Counted from the stretch's first letter, positions 45,872-55,279 are shown. The stretch: 64,000 bases of DNA from Lysobacterales bacterium (GCA_022844135.1 JALHMG010000021.1:26762-90761), one strand, 5' to 3'. Notes: generated from the sequence alone by a model not told the origin. Numbers and translations: made by a program.

Positions 45872-47233
45872 ATGCGCGCGTGCCAACCACGAATTCTGAC
45901 CCTGTCTGTGATGCTCGCACTGTCCGGAACAGTGGTGGCACAGGACTTCACGCTGAGACCGCAGTACGCGCGGATCAGCACAGCAGAAAACCCCAATGGC
46001 ATCATCGACAACTCGCAGCCGTATACGGTTTGCAATGGTCTGTCCGACCGTGTGAATACATTGCAACTGCGGTTGCTCTACACATGGAGGAAAGATTATC
46101 AGGACTACGCCTACACCGAGCCAGTTGGCAGTTTCTTCCCGTTCACGATCATGGGCCCGGCAAATCCCAACCCTGTGTTCTTGAGTGCGGCGCAACCTGG
46201 GAATCCGACTACGCGTACGGTTGACATCGGCTTGTCAATTGGTCCGGTCAACAATTCGGGCATCCGCCAGTACACGTTTCGCGGCCGAACTCTGGGTGCA
46301 TTCGGTCCGACTTTGACTGCCAACATGACAGTGACGCTGGAGAACCTACCGAACCCAGCGGCAATTGAGTACTACGCGGTCCTTCCGGACAATGTTCGTG
46401 ATATGCCGACGCGGCCATTCTTTTCGTGGAAGCCAACGTTGGGCGTGACCGGCTATCGTTTCGATGTTGCCCAGTGCAGTTCACAAGATACGCAGAACCA
46501 GAGTTGCGGCAATTCACCGATGCCCTTTGAGCCGAATGGATCGAGCTGCGCAGCCGGCACTTACTGCTGGGTTGGCGACGAGGCAAATCACCAGTTGCCG
46601 ATCGCACTGACGCCCAATACTGCATACGAGTGGCGCGCGCTCGGGCGCAATGTGTGCGGCGTGAGCGATGAAGTTGAAGCTGAGCCAGTGCGCCGACCAT
46701 TCTTCCGGACCGCCCAAGCCTGCTTCAGCTCGGGCCAATTTATCCCCGACGGCGGTTCGTTGTCGGTCGATGTCACCACGGCTGCGAACCAAGGCGCGCT
46801 GACTCCGAACTTGCGCGTGACGGTGCACACCGACCACAGCAATGTGGGCGACTTGCGGATGTCGTTGTCGCAAGTTTCGCCGGCGCTGATCGGGCCGGTG
46901 GTGCTCATGGATCCGCCGGTCGGTGTGCCTGGCGGTAATTCTTGCGACGGGCGCCGGTTGCAGGCGGTGTTCGGTCAAGCCGGTGCTTTTCCCGGCGCCT
47001 CATGCAAGCCCTACGAGCCGGCGATTGGCGGGCGATTGGCGGCGCAGGGCAACATCGCATCCTTTAACGCTGCGCAGGGCAACGGCAACTGGCGTTTGAC
47101 CATCGACGACACGGTCGCCAACGGCAGAAGTGGTCAACTCATCGAGTGGTGTTTGTCGGCCGATGTGCCGGTCACGGCTGCGCCTTTCCAGGCCGATGGA
47201 ATGATGCTCGACGGATTCGAGCCGCGGCAGTGA
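45872..47233 (+). CDS. Secreted protein with C-terminal P/Homo B domain
   Basis: A 453 aa exported protein. The signal peptide is RILTLSVMLALSGTVVAQ, cut after AQ (about residue 24). The middle (about 25-290) has beta-rich, fibronectin-like features (RPFFSWKPTLGVTGYRFDVA) and no catalytic motif. The last 150 residues form a proprotein-convertase P domain (IPDGGSLSVDVTTA, DLRMSLSQVSP, GNWRLTIDDTVANGRSGQL, IEWCLSAD). The tail MMLDGFEPRQ resembles short C-terminal sorting tails (DGFE) seen on exported proteins of this order. The start at 45872 is preferred over 45821 because it begins the signal peptide and follows GGGAG. The 300-bp upstream gap holds no supported gene. Confidence 0.82.
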   Translation: MRACQPRILTLSVMLALSGTVVAQDFTLRPQYARISTAENPNGIIDNSQPYTVCNGLSDRVNTLQLRLLYTWRKDYQDYAYTEPVGSFFPFTIMGPANPNPVFLSAAQPGNPTTRTVDIGLSIGPVNNSGIRQYTFRGRTLGAFGPTLTANMTVTLENLPNPAAIEYYAVLPDNVRDMPTRPFFSWKPTLGVTGYRFDVAQCSSQDTQNQSCGNSPMPFEPNGSSCAAGTYCWVGDEANHQLPIALTPNTAYEWRALGRNVCGVSDEVEAEPVRRPFFRTAQACFSSGQFIPDGGSLSVDVTTAANQGALTPNLRVTVHTDHSNVGDLRMSLSQVSPALIGPVVLMDPPVGVPGGNSCDGRRLQAVFGQAGAFPGASCKPYEPAIGGRLAAQGNIASFNAAQGNGNWRLTIDDTVANGRSGQLIEWCLSADVPVTAAPFQADGMMLDGFEPRQ

Positions 47234-47297
47234 GCGCTTAACGGCGATTTGGTAGGGCGGCTTCAACGCGTCCGTCGATGCGCTGAATCAGACAAAG

Positions 47298-47327
47298 AAA
47301 AACCCCGACCTCGCGGCCGGGGTTTTT
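47298..47327. terminator. Bidirectional intrinsic terminator
   Basis: A 10-bp perfect stem AAAAACCCCG/CGGGGTTTTT with a 10-nt loop between the P-domain gene and the convergent phasin gene. The A/T tracts on both sides allow termination in both directions. Confidence 0.9.
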
Positions 47328-47374
47328 GTTTGAAGCGACGATCGGGGAGGGGATTGACCGCCGCCCCGAACGGC

Positions 47375-47755
47375 TTAGCGCTTCGCGGCGGCCTTCGGCG
47401 CCTTGACGACGGCGTCGTTCGCGGCCTCAACCGTGCCCTTGAGCAGGTTGCTGAACGCTTCGGTGGTCTTGACTACTACGCCGGTCACTTCCTGCGAGGT
47501 CGCGTAGAACTTTTCTGCCGAATCTTTGAGCAGGGTCGCGCTCTTCGGCCACACTGTGCGGGCGCTGTCGAAATCGCGAATTTCGCCGGTCTGGCTGACA
47601 AAATCGGTCGCCGACTTCAGGCCGGTTTCGAGCGATTTCAATTGGATATCGAACAGCTTCTCGAAGCCATCGACGGCAATCGCATTGGCCTTGACGAAAG
47701 TTTCGGCGGCCTGCTTGGAGAGAGCCAGGACCTGATTGCTGGTTTGTTCGAACAT
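47375..47755 (-). CDS. Phasin family protein
   Basis: A 126 aa phasin, which coats polyhydroxyalkanoate granules or acts as a general amphipathic chaperone. The phasin_2-type core is NAIAVDGFEKLFDIQLKSLE and TEAFSNLLKGTVEAANDAVV, with a lysine/alanine-rich C-terminus. No polyhydroxyalkanoate genes are adjacent. The start at 47755 follows AGGAG; the frame is open upstream to 47821 without that site. Confidence 0.9.
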   Translation of the reverse strand: MFEQTSNQVLALSKQAAETFVKANAIAVDGFEKLFDIQLKSLETGLKSATDFVSQTGEIRDFDSARTVWPKSATLLKDSAEKFYATSQEVTGVVVKTTEAFSNLLKGTVEAANDAVVKAPKAAAKR

Positions 47756-47941
47756 GACGTGTCTCCTGTAGCGGTGATTGTTGCGTTGCAGCATAAAACC
47801 ACCTTTGCTGCACTGCAACATTTTCAGGAGCGCCCGTTCAGATTGCGCTAATGCCGGCGCAGGACGGCCGTCATGGCAATCGCAGTCGCGGGATGTGCTG
47901 CGGCGTTCTCAACTGTTCTCTGCTCAGCCATCGAAAGGCGA

Positions 47942-48517
47942 TCACGCGCTGGGCGGCGTCTTCAGCGCCTCACGCACGTTCGGATCGGCGTTCGGCCCCA
48001 ACCAGATCGACAACAACGCCCGGTTGAATTCGATGCCAGCAATGTGCGCGCTCTTGCCGCCCTCGACATCGACCTTGGCGCCGCCATCGGGGGTGTACAA
48101 GATGGTGATGCGCTTGCCGCGTTCGGCTGCTGGCAGCACAGCCAAAAATTTATCGATGCGCGAGGCAATGCGCGCCAGCGTTTCGGCGTCGGTGGCCTGC
48201 TCGAACTGCTTGCGGAAATGCTCGTCGACTTGAGCTTTGGGCAGCGTATTGGCGTACCACACCAGGGTGATTTGCAGCGGCGTCAGTCCCGCGGCCATGT
48301 CTTCGGCGCCATTGATCGTTCCCAAAGGCGCATACAGCGCCAGACCGTAGAACGGGATGAAGCTGCGGTGCACCAGAGCGCTGCCGGACAGCGGCCAGGG
48401 CCGGGATTCGTTGGGCACTCGAATCAACGGCGCGATTTCCGCGCCCGCATGATTGAGTGCCACCAGCTGCGCTGGGAGCAACGAGATTGCGAGGCCAAGA
48501 AAGGCGGCTCTGATCAT
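47942..48517 (-). CDS. Exported chalcone-isomerase-like protein
   Basis: A 191 aa protein with a signal peptide (MIRAAFLGLAISLLPAQLVA) and a bacterial chalcone-isomerase-like fold: LSGSALVHRSFIPFYGLALY, ITLVWYANTLPKAQVDEHFR and AHIAGIEFNRALLSIWLGPN. Bacterial members are periplasmic and the catalytic residues of plant enzymes are usually not conserved; the ligand is unknown. The gene stands alone between phasin and queD on the minus strand. Confidence 0.88.
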   Translation of the reverse strand: MIRAAFLGLAISLLPAQLVALNHAGAEIAPLIRVPNESRPWPLSGSALVHRSFIPFYGLALYAPLGTINGAEDMAAGLTPLQITLVWYANTLPKAQVDEHFRKQFEQATDAETLARIASRIDKFLAVLPAAERGKRITILYTPDGGAKVDVEGGKSAHIAGIEFNRALLSIWLGPNADPNVREALKTPPSA

Positions 48518-48572
48518 GTGCGCTGGGTGGCGGGAAATGGCCCAAGCATAGACCTAAGTTGCGCCGCTTCGT

Positions 48573-48938
48573 TCAAGAGGTTTTTGGTCCGCAATAGCGC
48601 GAGCCAGCAGTACAGGTTTCATGCACGACGATCGTCGACAGCAGCGGCAGGCGCGGTTTCAATTGCTCCCAAATCCACTGCGCCAGTCGCTCGCTGGTGG
48701 GGTTCTCCAATCCTGGCACGTCGTTCAAATAGTTGTGATCCAGTTGATCGAACAGCGGCTGGAACGCCGCCTTGACGTCCGCAAAATCCATGACCCAGCC
48801 CTCGGGCTCTACCAGCTCGCCGCTGATATGAACTTCGATGCGAAACGAGTGGCCGTGCAGACGCGAACACTTGTGCGTCGCCGGTAAGTTAGGCAGGCGA
48901 TGCGCCGCCTCGATCGAAAAGACCTTGAAGATGTCCAC
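48573..48938 (-). CDS. queD: 6-carboxy-5,6,7,8-tetrahydropterin synthase
   Basis: Second step of queuosine (preQ0) biosynthesis: dihydroneopterin triphosphate to 6-carboxytetrahydropterin. 121 aa. Zinc ligands H13, H28 and H30 (EAAHRLP and RLHGHSF), catalytic C24 (HKCSRLHGH), and [17 protein letters not shown] are present. Translation starts at a GTG (48938). The tRNA-Met gene lies 36 bp upstream on the same strand. Other que genes are not in the window except the transporter at 23333. Confidence 0.95.
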   Translation of the reverse strand: MDIFKVFSIEAAHRLPNLPATHKCSRLHGHSFRIEVHISGELVEPEGWVMDFADVKAAFQPLFDQLDHNYLNDVPGLENPTSERLAQWIWEQLKPRLPLLSTIVVHETCTAGSRYCGPKTS

Positions 48939-48974
48939 GTGCGAGCCGTCGAGCGGAAGGTTGGGGCGCCGCTC

Positions 48975-49051
48975 TGGTGGCTATGGGTGGGCTCGAACCA
49001 CCGACCTCAGCATTATGAGTGCCGCGCTCTGACCAGCTGAGCTACATAGCC
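48975..49051 (-). tRNA. tRNA-Met(CAT), elongator type
   Basis: 77 nt on the minus strand with encoded CCA. Acceptor stem GGCTATG/CATAGCC, D-arm AGCTCAGCTGGTCAGAGC, anticodon loop CTCATAA with anticodon CAT, T-arm GGTGGTTCGAGCCCACC. The acceptor stem and D-arm fit elongator methionine tRNA; a lysidine-modified tRNA-Ile2 also has CAT and is the alternative. Confidence 0.93.
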
Positions 49052-49284
49052 AACGTGCGAAGGGCGCGGATCATGCCACAGCTTGCGTGCGGGGTAAAAG
49101 TGGCAGGTCTGGTTGTTCAGGCAACGGTTGTTCAAGCCCATTCACCCGACGCCTACGGGCAGCCAGACACGCCGTTGACACTGGTCATCTATGCGCACAC
49201 CGACACGCATTCGATTGAAGCGCCGAGGCGCGAACGCTACCATCGCGTCCGCCTATCGATGCATCTGACTCAAGCCGCTACGAC

Positions 49285-49776
49285 GTGAACCAGCCAATCA
49301 GCGAAAGCGCTGTCCATGGCGTCATCGAAATCGTCGCCCGACCCCACCGCTCTGCATCAATTCCGCTTCTGGCCCTGATATTCTCCGCGCTCTCGATTGC
49401 GGTCATAGCCGTTGCGAGTTTTAGCTTCTGGCAGGGGAATGTGTTCGCGCCGGTGTTTGCTGTGCTGGATCTGCTGCTGGTGGGGTCGTGTTTGTGGTGG
49501 GTCTGGCGGCGAGGCGATGATTTCGATCGCGTCAGCATTGACCGAACAGCACTGACGGTTGAGCGCTACCGGCGCGGCCGGACGTGGCAGGCCCGATACG
49601 CGACGCCCTGGGCCAGGCTCTGGGCGCAGCCGCAGGCTCAGCGGGTAGCGTTACTCGTCGGTTCACATGGAAAAGCAACCGAGATTGGCGATTTTCTAGC
49701 TGATGACGAGCGCGAGCGGTTGGAAAGATTGATGCGGCAACGCCTGAGCGATATGCGTGCCGAGTTGAGAACATGA
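49285..49776 (+). CDS. DUF2244 membrane protein
   Basis: A 163 aa protein with two adjacent transmembrane segments (about 27-47 and 52-72) followed by a soluble C-terminal part (DFDRVSIDRTALTVERYRRG). DUF2244 genes regularly precede cytochrome c oxidase genes in proteobacteria, as here, 16 bp before coxB; an assembly role is suspected but unproven. The start is a GTG at 49285. The 233 bp between tRNA-Met and this gene hold no supported gene and should carry the operon promoter. Confidence 0.88.
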   Translation: MNQPISESAVHGVIEIVARPHRSASIPLLALIFSALSIAVIAVASFSFWQGNVFAPVFAVLDLLLVGSCLWWVWRRGDDFDRVSIDRTALTVERYRRGRTWQARYATPWARLWAQPQAQRVALLVGSHGKATEIGDFLADDERERLERLMRQRLSDMRAELRT

Positions 49777-49792
49777 AAAGGAAGGAACGAGC

Positions 49793-50632
49793 ATGACGAG
49801 GGCGAAATTCGCTTTGGGGTTGGCACTGGCCGCGCTATCGACGGCGGCAATGGCAGCCCCCGAACGCTGGCAGTTGAATATGACGCCTGGCGTCACGGCA
49901 ACCAGCCAGGATGTGTTTCAACTGCACATGCTCATCCTCTGGATTTGCGTGGTCATCGGCATTGTCGTGTTCGGGGCGATGTTCTATGCCATGTTCAAAT
50001 TCCGCAAATCCAAAGGCGCAGTCGCTGCGACCTGGAGCCACAACACCACGGCGGAGATCATCTGGACCGTCATCCCGGTGTTGATCCTGCTCGGAATGGC
50101 GTGGCCGGCAACCAAGACCCTGGTGCGTATGGCCGACACCGGCGATGCTGCCATGACGGTGAAAATCACCGGATACCAGTGGAAGTGGCGTTACGAGTAC
50201 CTTGGCGAAGACGTCAACTTCATGAGTTCCTTGTCGCGTGCCGCGGATGAGGCGCGTCAATTAGGCTCCGGTATCGATCCGAGTACAGTCGACAATTACC
50301 TTCTGGATGTCGATCGTCCCTTGGTGATCCCAACCAACACCAAGGTCCGCTTTGTGATCACCGCCGATGACGTGATCCACGCCTGGTGGGTGCCGGCGCT
50401 CGGCTGGAAGCAGGACGCGATCCCGGGCTTCATCAACGAAGCTTGGACGGAGGTCAATGAGCCTGGGGTGTATCGGGGCCAATGCGCCGAGTTGTGCGGC
50501 AAGGACCATGGCTTCATGCCGATCGTCGTGATCGCTAAGCCGAAAGCCGAATTCGACGCCTGGCTGGCCGAACAAAAAGCCGCCAATGCACCAGCAACCG
50601 ACGCGGTCGCGCAAGCGCCGTCGGCTCCCTAA
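49793..50632 (+). CDS. coxB: Cytochrome c oxidase subunit II
   Basis: Carries the CuA centre that receives electrons from cytochrome c; 279 aa. A signal peptide (ALAALSTAAMAA), two transmembrane helices (about 45-67 and 88-108), ITGYQWKWRYEY and the CuA site: the downstream ligands are GQCAELCGKDHGFM and the upstream His lies in ADDVIHAWWVPA. The C-terminal tail is alanine/proline-rich, without a cytochrome c domain. AAGGAAGG precedes the ATG. First structural gene of the oxidase operon. Confidence 0.96.
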   Translation: MTRAKFALGLALAALSTAAMAAPERWQLNMTPGVTATSQDVFQLHMLILWICVVIGIVVFGAMFYAMFKFRKSKGAVAATWSHNTTAEIIWTVIPVLILLGMAWPATKTLVRMADTGDAAMTVKITGYQWKWRYEYLGEDVNFMSSLSRAADEARQLGSGIDPSTVDNYLLDVDRPLVIPTNTKVRFVITADDVIHAWWVPALGWKQDAIPGFINEAWTEVNEPGVYRGQCAELCGKDHGFMPIVVIAKPKAEFDAWLAEQKAANAPATDAVAQAPSAP

Positions 50633-50666
50633 CGTTCGCCCGAACTTGGATTAGAGGCACGCACTC

Positions 50667-52289
50667 ATGGCAAGTTACGCCACCACCGACCACCACGACG
50701 ATCACGATCACAAGCCAACAGGCTTTTTCGAACGTTGGTTCATGTCCACCAACCACAAGGACATCGGCACGCTGTACCTGGTGTTCTCGCTGGTCATGTT
50801 TCTGATCGGCGGCGCGATGGCGCTGGTCATTCGCGCCGAGTTGTTCCAGCCGGGCTTGCAACTCGTGCATCCGGACTTTTTCAATTCGATGACCACAGTG
50901 CATGCGCTGGTGATGATCTTCGGCGCGGTGATGCCGGCTTTCGTGGGACTCGCCAACTGGATGATCCCGATGATGGTCGGTGCGCCGGACATGGCGTTGC
51001 CGCGCATGAACAACTGGTCGTTCTGGATCATGCCGTTCGCTTTTGCACTGCTGCTGTCGACCTTGTTCATGGACGGCGGAGCCCCGGCCGGCGGTTGGAC
51101 GTTGTATCCGCCGCTATCGATTCAAGGTGGCAATAACGTCGCGTTCGTCATCTTCGCGGTTCATATGATGGGTATCAGCTCGATCATGGGCGCGATCAAC
51201 ATCATCGCCACGATTCTGAATATGCGCGCGCCCGGTATGGACCTGCTGAAGATGCCGGTGTTCGTATGGACGTGGTTGATCACCGCGTTCCTGCTGATCG
51301 CGGTGATGCCGGTGCTGGCCGGTGCGGTAACCATGCTGCTGACCGACAAGTTCTTCGGCACCAGTTTCTTCAGCGCCGCCGGCGGTGGTGATCCAGTGAT
51401 GTTCCAGCACATCTTCTGGTTCTTCGGACACCCGGAGGTGTACATCATGATTTTGCCGGCTTTCGGTATCGTTTCGGAGATCATTCCGACCTTCTCGCGC
51501 AAGCCGCTGTTCGGCTACCAGGCAATGGTTTACGCGACCGCGTCGATCGCGTTCCTGTCGTTCATCGTCTGGGCGCACCACATGTTCACGGTCGGTATGC
51601 CGCTGGGTGGCCAGTTGTTCTTTATGTACGCGACGATGTTGATCGCGGTGCCCACCGGGGTGAAGGTTTTCAACTGGGTGGCGACGATGTGGCGCGGCTC
51701 GATGACCTTCGAAACGCCGATGCTGTTCGCCGTCGGCTTCGTGATTTTGTTCACGATCGGCGGTTTCTCGGGCCTGATGTTGGCGATCGTGCCGGCCGAC
51801 TTCCAATACCACGACACTTATTTTGTCGTCGCGCACTTCCACTATGTCCTGGTTACCGGCGCGATCTTCTCGATCATGGCTGCGGTGTATTACTGGTTGC
51901 CGAAGTGGACCGGCCGCATGTACAACGAAACGCTCGGTAAGTGGCATTTCTGGCTGTCGACGATTACTGTGAACGTGCTGTTCTTCCCGCAGCACTTCCT
52001 GGGCCTTGCGGGCATGCCGCGCCGTATTCCGGACTACAACCCTGCCTTTGCCGACTTCAACATGATTTCGTCGGTCGGCGGTTTTGCCTTCGGCATTACG
52101 CAGCTGCTTTTCGTCTGGATCCTGATCGATTGCTGCTGGCTCAAGCGCGGTGCCAAGGCCACGCAAGGCGTCTGGGAATCGGCCAAGGGCCTCGAATGGA
52201 CCTTGCCATCGCCGGCGCCCTACCATTCGTTCACGACGCCGCCGAAGATCGATGATCGGATGCTGGCGCACGGCGACGTGACGCACTGA
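50667..52289 (+). CDS. coxA: Cytochrome c oxidase subunit I
   Basis: Catalytic, proton-pumping subunit with heme a and heme a3-CuB; 540 aa and twelve transmembrane helices. MSTNHKDIGTLYLVF, TVHALVMIFGAVMP (heme a His), WFFGHPEVYIMILPAFGI (CuB His-Tyr), IVWAHHMFTVGMP (CuB histidines), HDTYFVVAHFHYVL (heme ligands) are all present. The N-terminus has a histidine/aspartate-rich stretch. The stop overlaps the ATG of the small gene that follows (TGATG). Confidence 0.97.
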   Translation: MASYATTDHHDDHDHKPTGFFERWFMSTNHKDIGTLYLVFSLVMFLIGGAMALVIRAELFQPGLQLVHPDFFNSMTTVHALVMIFGAVMPAFVGLANWMIPMMVGAPDMALPRMNNWSFWIMPFAFALLLSTLFMDGGAPAGGWTLYPPLSIQGGNNVAFVIFAVHMMGISSIMGAINIIATILNMRAPGMDLLKMPVFVWTWLITAFLLIAVMPVLAGAVTMLLTDKFFGTSFFSAAGGGDPVMFQHIFWFFGHPEVYIMILPAFGIVSEIIPTFSRKPLFGYQAMVYATASIAFLSFIVWAHHMFTVGMPLGGQLFFMYATMLIAVPTGVKVFNWVATMWRGSMTFETPMLFAVGFVILFTIGGFSGLMLAIVPADFQYHDTYFVVAHFHYVLVTGAIFSIMAAVYYWLPKWTGRMYNETLGKWHFWLSTITVNVLFFPQHFLGLAGMPRRIPDYNPAFADFNMISSVGGFAFGITQLLFVWILIDCCWLKRGAKATQGVWESAKGLEWTLPSPAPYHSFTTPPKIDDRMLAHGDVTH

Positions 52290-52399
52290 TGAACGACGCA
52301 AGGCGTAAGGCCGGTATTCGGCGCACGGTGATCGCGCTCAGCGCGATCGTCGTTGCGTTGTACGGATTTCTCTTCGTTCGCGCATTCTGGTTGACGTGA
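52289..52399 (+). CDS. Small membrane protein between coxA and ctaG (oxidase small assembly protein type)
   Basis: A 36 aa protein starting MNDARRKAGIRRTVIALSAI and ending in LFVRAFWLT: a basic N-terminus and one transmembrane helix. Its ATG overlaps the coxA stop and its TGA overlaps the ctaG ATG, so translation is tightly coupled on both sides. The size, topology and place match the small assembly protein annotated between ctaD and ctaG in several proteobacteria. Too short for many gene finders. Confidence 0.8.
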   Translation: MNDARRKAGIRRTVIALSAIVVALYGFLFVRAFWLT

Positions 52400-52983
52400 T
52401 GAACTTGCCCGCTCGCCATCGTGTGTTGCTCAAGCGCATGCTGATCGCATGCGCCGTGTCGTTCGTTTTCTGTTTCTCGCTGATTCCGATCTACACGATC
52501 TACTGCGAGATCACCGGAATCAATGGCAAGACCGGCACCTTGTCCCCGGCGAGCGCGAGCGCTTCTGGGAAACAGATCGACCGCTCGCGGACCGTCAAGG
52601 TGGAGTTCGATGCCACCGTCAAAGCCGGGCTCGATTGGGAGTTCCGCCCGAAAGTGGCCTCGGTCGATGTCCATCCAGGTGAAGTCATTGAGGTGTTGTT
52701 CGAGGCAGTCAATCGCGAGCCGGAGGCGATCGTTGGTCAAGCAGTGCCGAGCGTAGCGCCCAATCGCGCGTCGCTTTATTTCAGCAAAACGGAGTGTTTC
52801 TGCTTCACGGAGCAGCCGTTGCAAGCCGGCGAGAGCAAGGACATGCCGGTTCGCTTCGTGATCGATCCGGAACTGCCCCGCAACGTTTCTACGGTCACAC
52901 TGTCGTACGTGTTTTACCGCAACGATCACGCCACGCAAAGACTGGCGCAGTCTGCGGTCACTGTTGATAATCACACTCTCTAA
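52399..52983 (+). CDS. ctaG: Cytochrome c oxidase assembly protein CtaG/Cox11
   Basis: Membrane-anchored copper chaperone that inserts CuB into subunit I; 194 aa. One transmembrane helix (about 14-36), a periplasmic immunoglobulin-like domain, the copper motif FSKTECFCFTEQ (CFCF) and the conserved ending VTLSYVFYR. The ATG at 52399 overlaps the stop of the preceding 36-codon gene. Confidence 0.94.
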   Translation: MNLPARHRVLLKRMLIACAVSFVFCFSLIPIYTIYCEITGINGKTGTLSPASASASGKQIDRSRTVKVEFDATVKAGLDWEFRPKVASVDVHPGEVIEVLFEAVNREPEAIVGQAVPSVAPNRASLYFSKTECFCFTEQPLQAGESKDMPVRFVIDPELPRNVSTVTLSYVFYRNDHATQRLAQSAVTVDNHTL

Positions 52984-53022
52984 ACACTGCTCAGCAGCAG
53001 TCCACAAGCCGAGATCAACCAC

Positions 53023-53901
53023 ATGGGTCAAGCAACCGCAACTTCTGGCGTTTACTACGTTCCGCACGGCAGCGTGTGGCCGATCGTCGGCTCGGTCGCC
53101 TTGTTCTTCCTCATGAGTGGAGCGGCGGCGTTGCTCAACGGCGCGTCGGGTATGGGTGCGCTGAAGTTCTGGTTGGGTTTTGCGATTCTGACGTTCATGC
53201 TGTTCGGCTGGTTTGGCGCCGTGATCAAGGAAAGCCAACAGGGCCTGTACAACAGTCAGGTCGATGTTTCGTTCCGCATGGGCATGGTGTGGTTCATTTT
53301 TTCCGAAGTGATGTTTTTCGCCGCGTTCTTCGGCGCTTTGTACTATGCGCGCATCTTCTCGGTGCCGTGGTTGGGCGGCGAAGGCGATGGTTTCTCTACG
53401 AACCACTTGCTGCATCAAGGCTATGAGGCGGCGTGGCCAACCAACGGACCCGGTAGCCTCGGCGGGTATTTCGAGACCATTCCGGCGTGGGGCATTCCGC
53501 TGCTCAACACGCTTATTCTGCTGGTCTCCGGTCTCACGATTACGCTGGCACATTGGGCGCTGAAAGTGGGCAAGCGCGGCGCCCTGATTTTCTGGATGTC
53601 CGCCACGATCGTGCTCGGCATCATCTTCCTGTACTGGCAGGCCTACGAGTACATCCATGCCTATCGCGATCTTGGCTTGACGCTTGGCTCGGGTATCTAC
53701 GGCAGCACGTTCTTCATGCTGACCGGCTTCCACGGCTTGCATGTCACCCTCGGAACAATCATGCTGATCGTGATTCTGTTCCGCTGCATCGCTGGTCATT
53801 TCACCAAAGACAACCACTTCGCGTTCGAAGCCGTGGCTTGGTACTGGCACTTTGTCGACGTCGTCTGGCTCGGTTTGTTTGTGTTCGTGTACGTGCTTTG
53901 A
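53023..53901 (+). CDS. coxC: Cytochrome c oxidase subunit III
   Basis: Seven-helix subunit of the aa3-type oxidase, 292 aa. Family marks are YYVPHGSVWPIVGS, FRMGMVWFIFSEVMFFAAFF, EYIHAYRDLGLTLGSGIYGS, FFMLTGFHGLHVTLGTIML and FEAVAWYWHFVDVVWLGLFV. It ends the operon as seen here; genes for SURF1, heme A synthase and CtaB, often downstream in relatives, are not next to it. Confidence 0.96.
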   Translation: MGQATATSGVYYVPHGSVWPIVGSVALFFLMSGAAALLNGASGMGALKFWLGFAILTFMLFGWFGAVIKESQQGLYNSQVDVSFRMGMVWFIFSEVMFFAAFFGALYYARIFSVPWLGGEGDGFSTNHLLHQGYEAAWPTNGPGSLGGYFETIPAWGIPLLNTLILLVSGLTITLAHWALKVGKRGALIFWMSATIVLGIIFLYWQAYEYIHAYRDLGLTLGSGIYGSTFFMLTGFHGLHVTLGTIMLIVILFRCIAGHFTKDNHFAFEAVAWYWHFVDVVWLGLFVFVYVL

Positions 53902-54330
53902 GCCTGTGGGGAATCCACTCTGTGGGTTCCACAATTTGATCAGCGTTGATCAGGGCGGACGTTAATTATCGATGCGCCACTGGCGCATCGATACCAATTA
54001 GCCAACCCGCGACGGCCAACGAGTGATTGGTGACTGGTCGCGTCGAATCCTGATGGCGCGATTAGCCGTTCGCTGCGTCCAGTGGCTGGCACGCCGTGAT
54101 TGCGCGGCGCAATCCGATGCGCTCGGTGCGCGAGATAACGGCGAACGCTGCGCCAGATCGCTGCGCGGCGCCTATGTGGAGGGCTTCCTCGCCCTCTGGC
54201 ACCCGCAGGGATTGCGATACCAGCGACGGCTCTGCAGCTGCCGCGACGCTGCTGTGTTGGAGCGGCTGGTTGAGACCAACGGCCATGCCGGGGTGGCTCT
54301 CACGAGCCGCTCAGAAGAGCCGTTGCCGGA
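53902..54330. other. Gene-poor gap with a 12-bp-arm hairpin
   Basis: The 429 bp between coxC and accD contain no reading frame resembling a protein. A perfect inverted repeat TATCGATGCGCC-ACT-GGCGCATCGATA at 53967-53993 is flanked by TTAATTA and CCAATTA, so the dyad extends further with mismatches; there is no T-run but it may serve as the 3' hairpin of the oxidase mRNA. The remainder could be remnant DNA; I see nothing assignable in it. Confidence 0.6.
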
Positions 54331-55194
54331 CTATGCGACGGCTGGCAGTCGCTGCAAAATGCCCAGCATCGCCGCCAGTTTGTCGCGCAATTCGCGGCGA
54401 TCGACAATGGCATCGATGGCGCCTTTGTCGATCAGGAATTCGCTGCGCTGAAAACCTTCAGGCAGTGTTTCGCGCACGGTTTGTTCGATCACGCGCGGGC
54501 CGGCAAAACCGATCAGCGCCTGCGGCTCGGCAATATTGAGATCGCCGAGCATTCCAAGGCTCGCCGAGACGCCCCCAGTTGTTGGATGCGTCAAAACCGA
54601 CACATATGGCACGCCAGCGCGTTTCAGCCGCGCGAGCGCGGCGCTGGTCTTGCTCATCTGCATCAGCGAAAACAGGCCCTCCTGCATGCGCGCACCGCCT
54701 GTGGCCGAGAATCCGATCAACGGTATTCGCTCATCGAGCGCACGCTCGGCGGCGCGCGCGAACTTCTCGCCGACCACCGAGCCCATCGATCCGCCCATGA
54801 ACGCGAACTCGAAAGCACACGTCACCACCGGGCGCGTCTTCAGCAAGCCGCGCGCGCTGACCAGCGCGTCTTTCTCGCCAGTGGCGCGTTGCGATTGGAT
54901 CAAACGGTCGCGATAACGCTTTGCATCGCGAAATTTGAGTGCGTCGAATGGCGCCAGATTGGCGTCGAGCTCGGTAAACGTGCCAGGATCCAAAAACTCC
55001 TGCAAGCGCTTGCGGGCCGCAATCGGCATGTGGTGGTTGCACTTCGGGCAAACGCGCACATTGCGCTCCAACTCCGGGCCGTACAGCACCGCCTGACACG
55101 CCGGGCACTTCTCCCAGAGACCTTCGGGAACGTTTTTCTTCGCTGCGCCCTCGGTGCGAATCCGCGAGGGCATGAGTTTGCTGAGCCAGGACAT
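54331..55194 (-). CDS. accD: Acetyl-CoA carboxylase carboxyltransferase beta subunit
   Basis: Transfers carboxyl from biotin to acetyl-CoA in the first step of fatty acid synthesis; 287 aa. The zinc finger is [13 protein letters not shown] plus [12 protein letters not shown]. The crotonase-like core shows [29 protein letters not shown] and [17 protein letters not shown]. The start at 55194 (MSWLSKLMP) matches relatives; the open frame extends upstream through the yefM promoter. In related genera accD follows trpA; here a toxin-antitoxin module lies between them. Confidence 0.96.
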   Translation of the reverse strand: MSWLSKLMPSRIRTEGAAKKNVPEGLWEKCPACQAVLYGPELERNVRVCPKCNHHMPIAARKRLQEFLDPGTFTELDANLAPFDALKFRDAKRYRDRLIQSQRATGEKDALVSARGLLKTRPVVTCAFEFAFMGGSMGSVVGEKFARAAERALDERIPLIGFSATGGARMQEGLFSLMQMSKTSAALARLKRAGVPYVSVLTHPTTGGVSASLGMLGDLNIAEPQALIGFAGPRVIEQTVRETLPEGFQRSEFLIDKGAIDAIVDRRELRDKLAAMLGILQRLPAVA

Positions 55195-55245
55195 GGTTGG
55201 TTGATGGTCCTCAGTGGTCGATCGTTGGTATAGTGATTGTACGAA

Positions 55246-55259
55246 ATGTTGTACAACAT
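55246..55259. promoter_or_regulatory. YefM-type operator palindrome
   Basis: A perfect 14-bp palindrome ATGTTGTACAACAT with the TGTACA core known from yefM-yoeB operators, 20 bp before the yefM ATG. A second half-like site (ATTGTACGA, 55236-55244) is adjacent. This fits autorepression by the YefM-YoeB complex. Confidence 0.8.
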
Positions 55260-55279
55260 AGCTTTTGAGGAAGTTTATT

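Noticed and set aside
49019..49288. 89-codon frame between tRNA-Met and the DUF2244 gene
   Set aside because: It overlaps the tRNA gene and has no conserved features or ribosome site.
54023..54451. 142-codon frame between coxC and accD
   Set aside because: It overlaps the 3' end of accD and shows no protein-like pattern; treated as gene-free.
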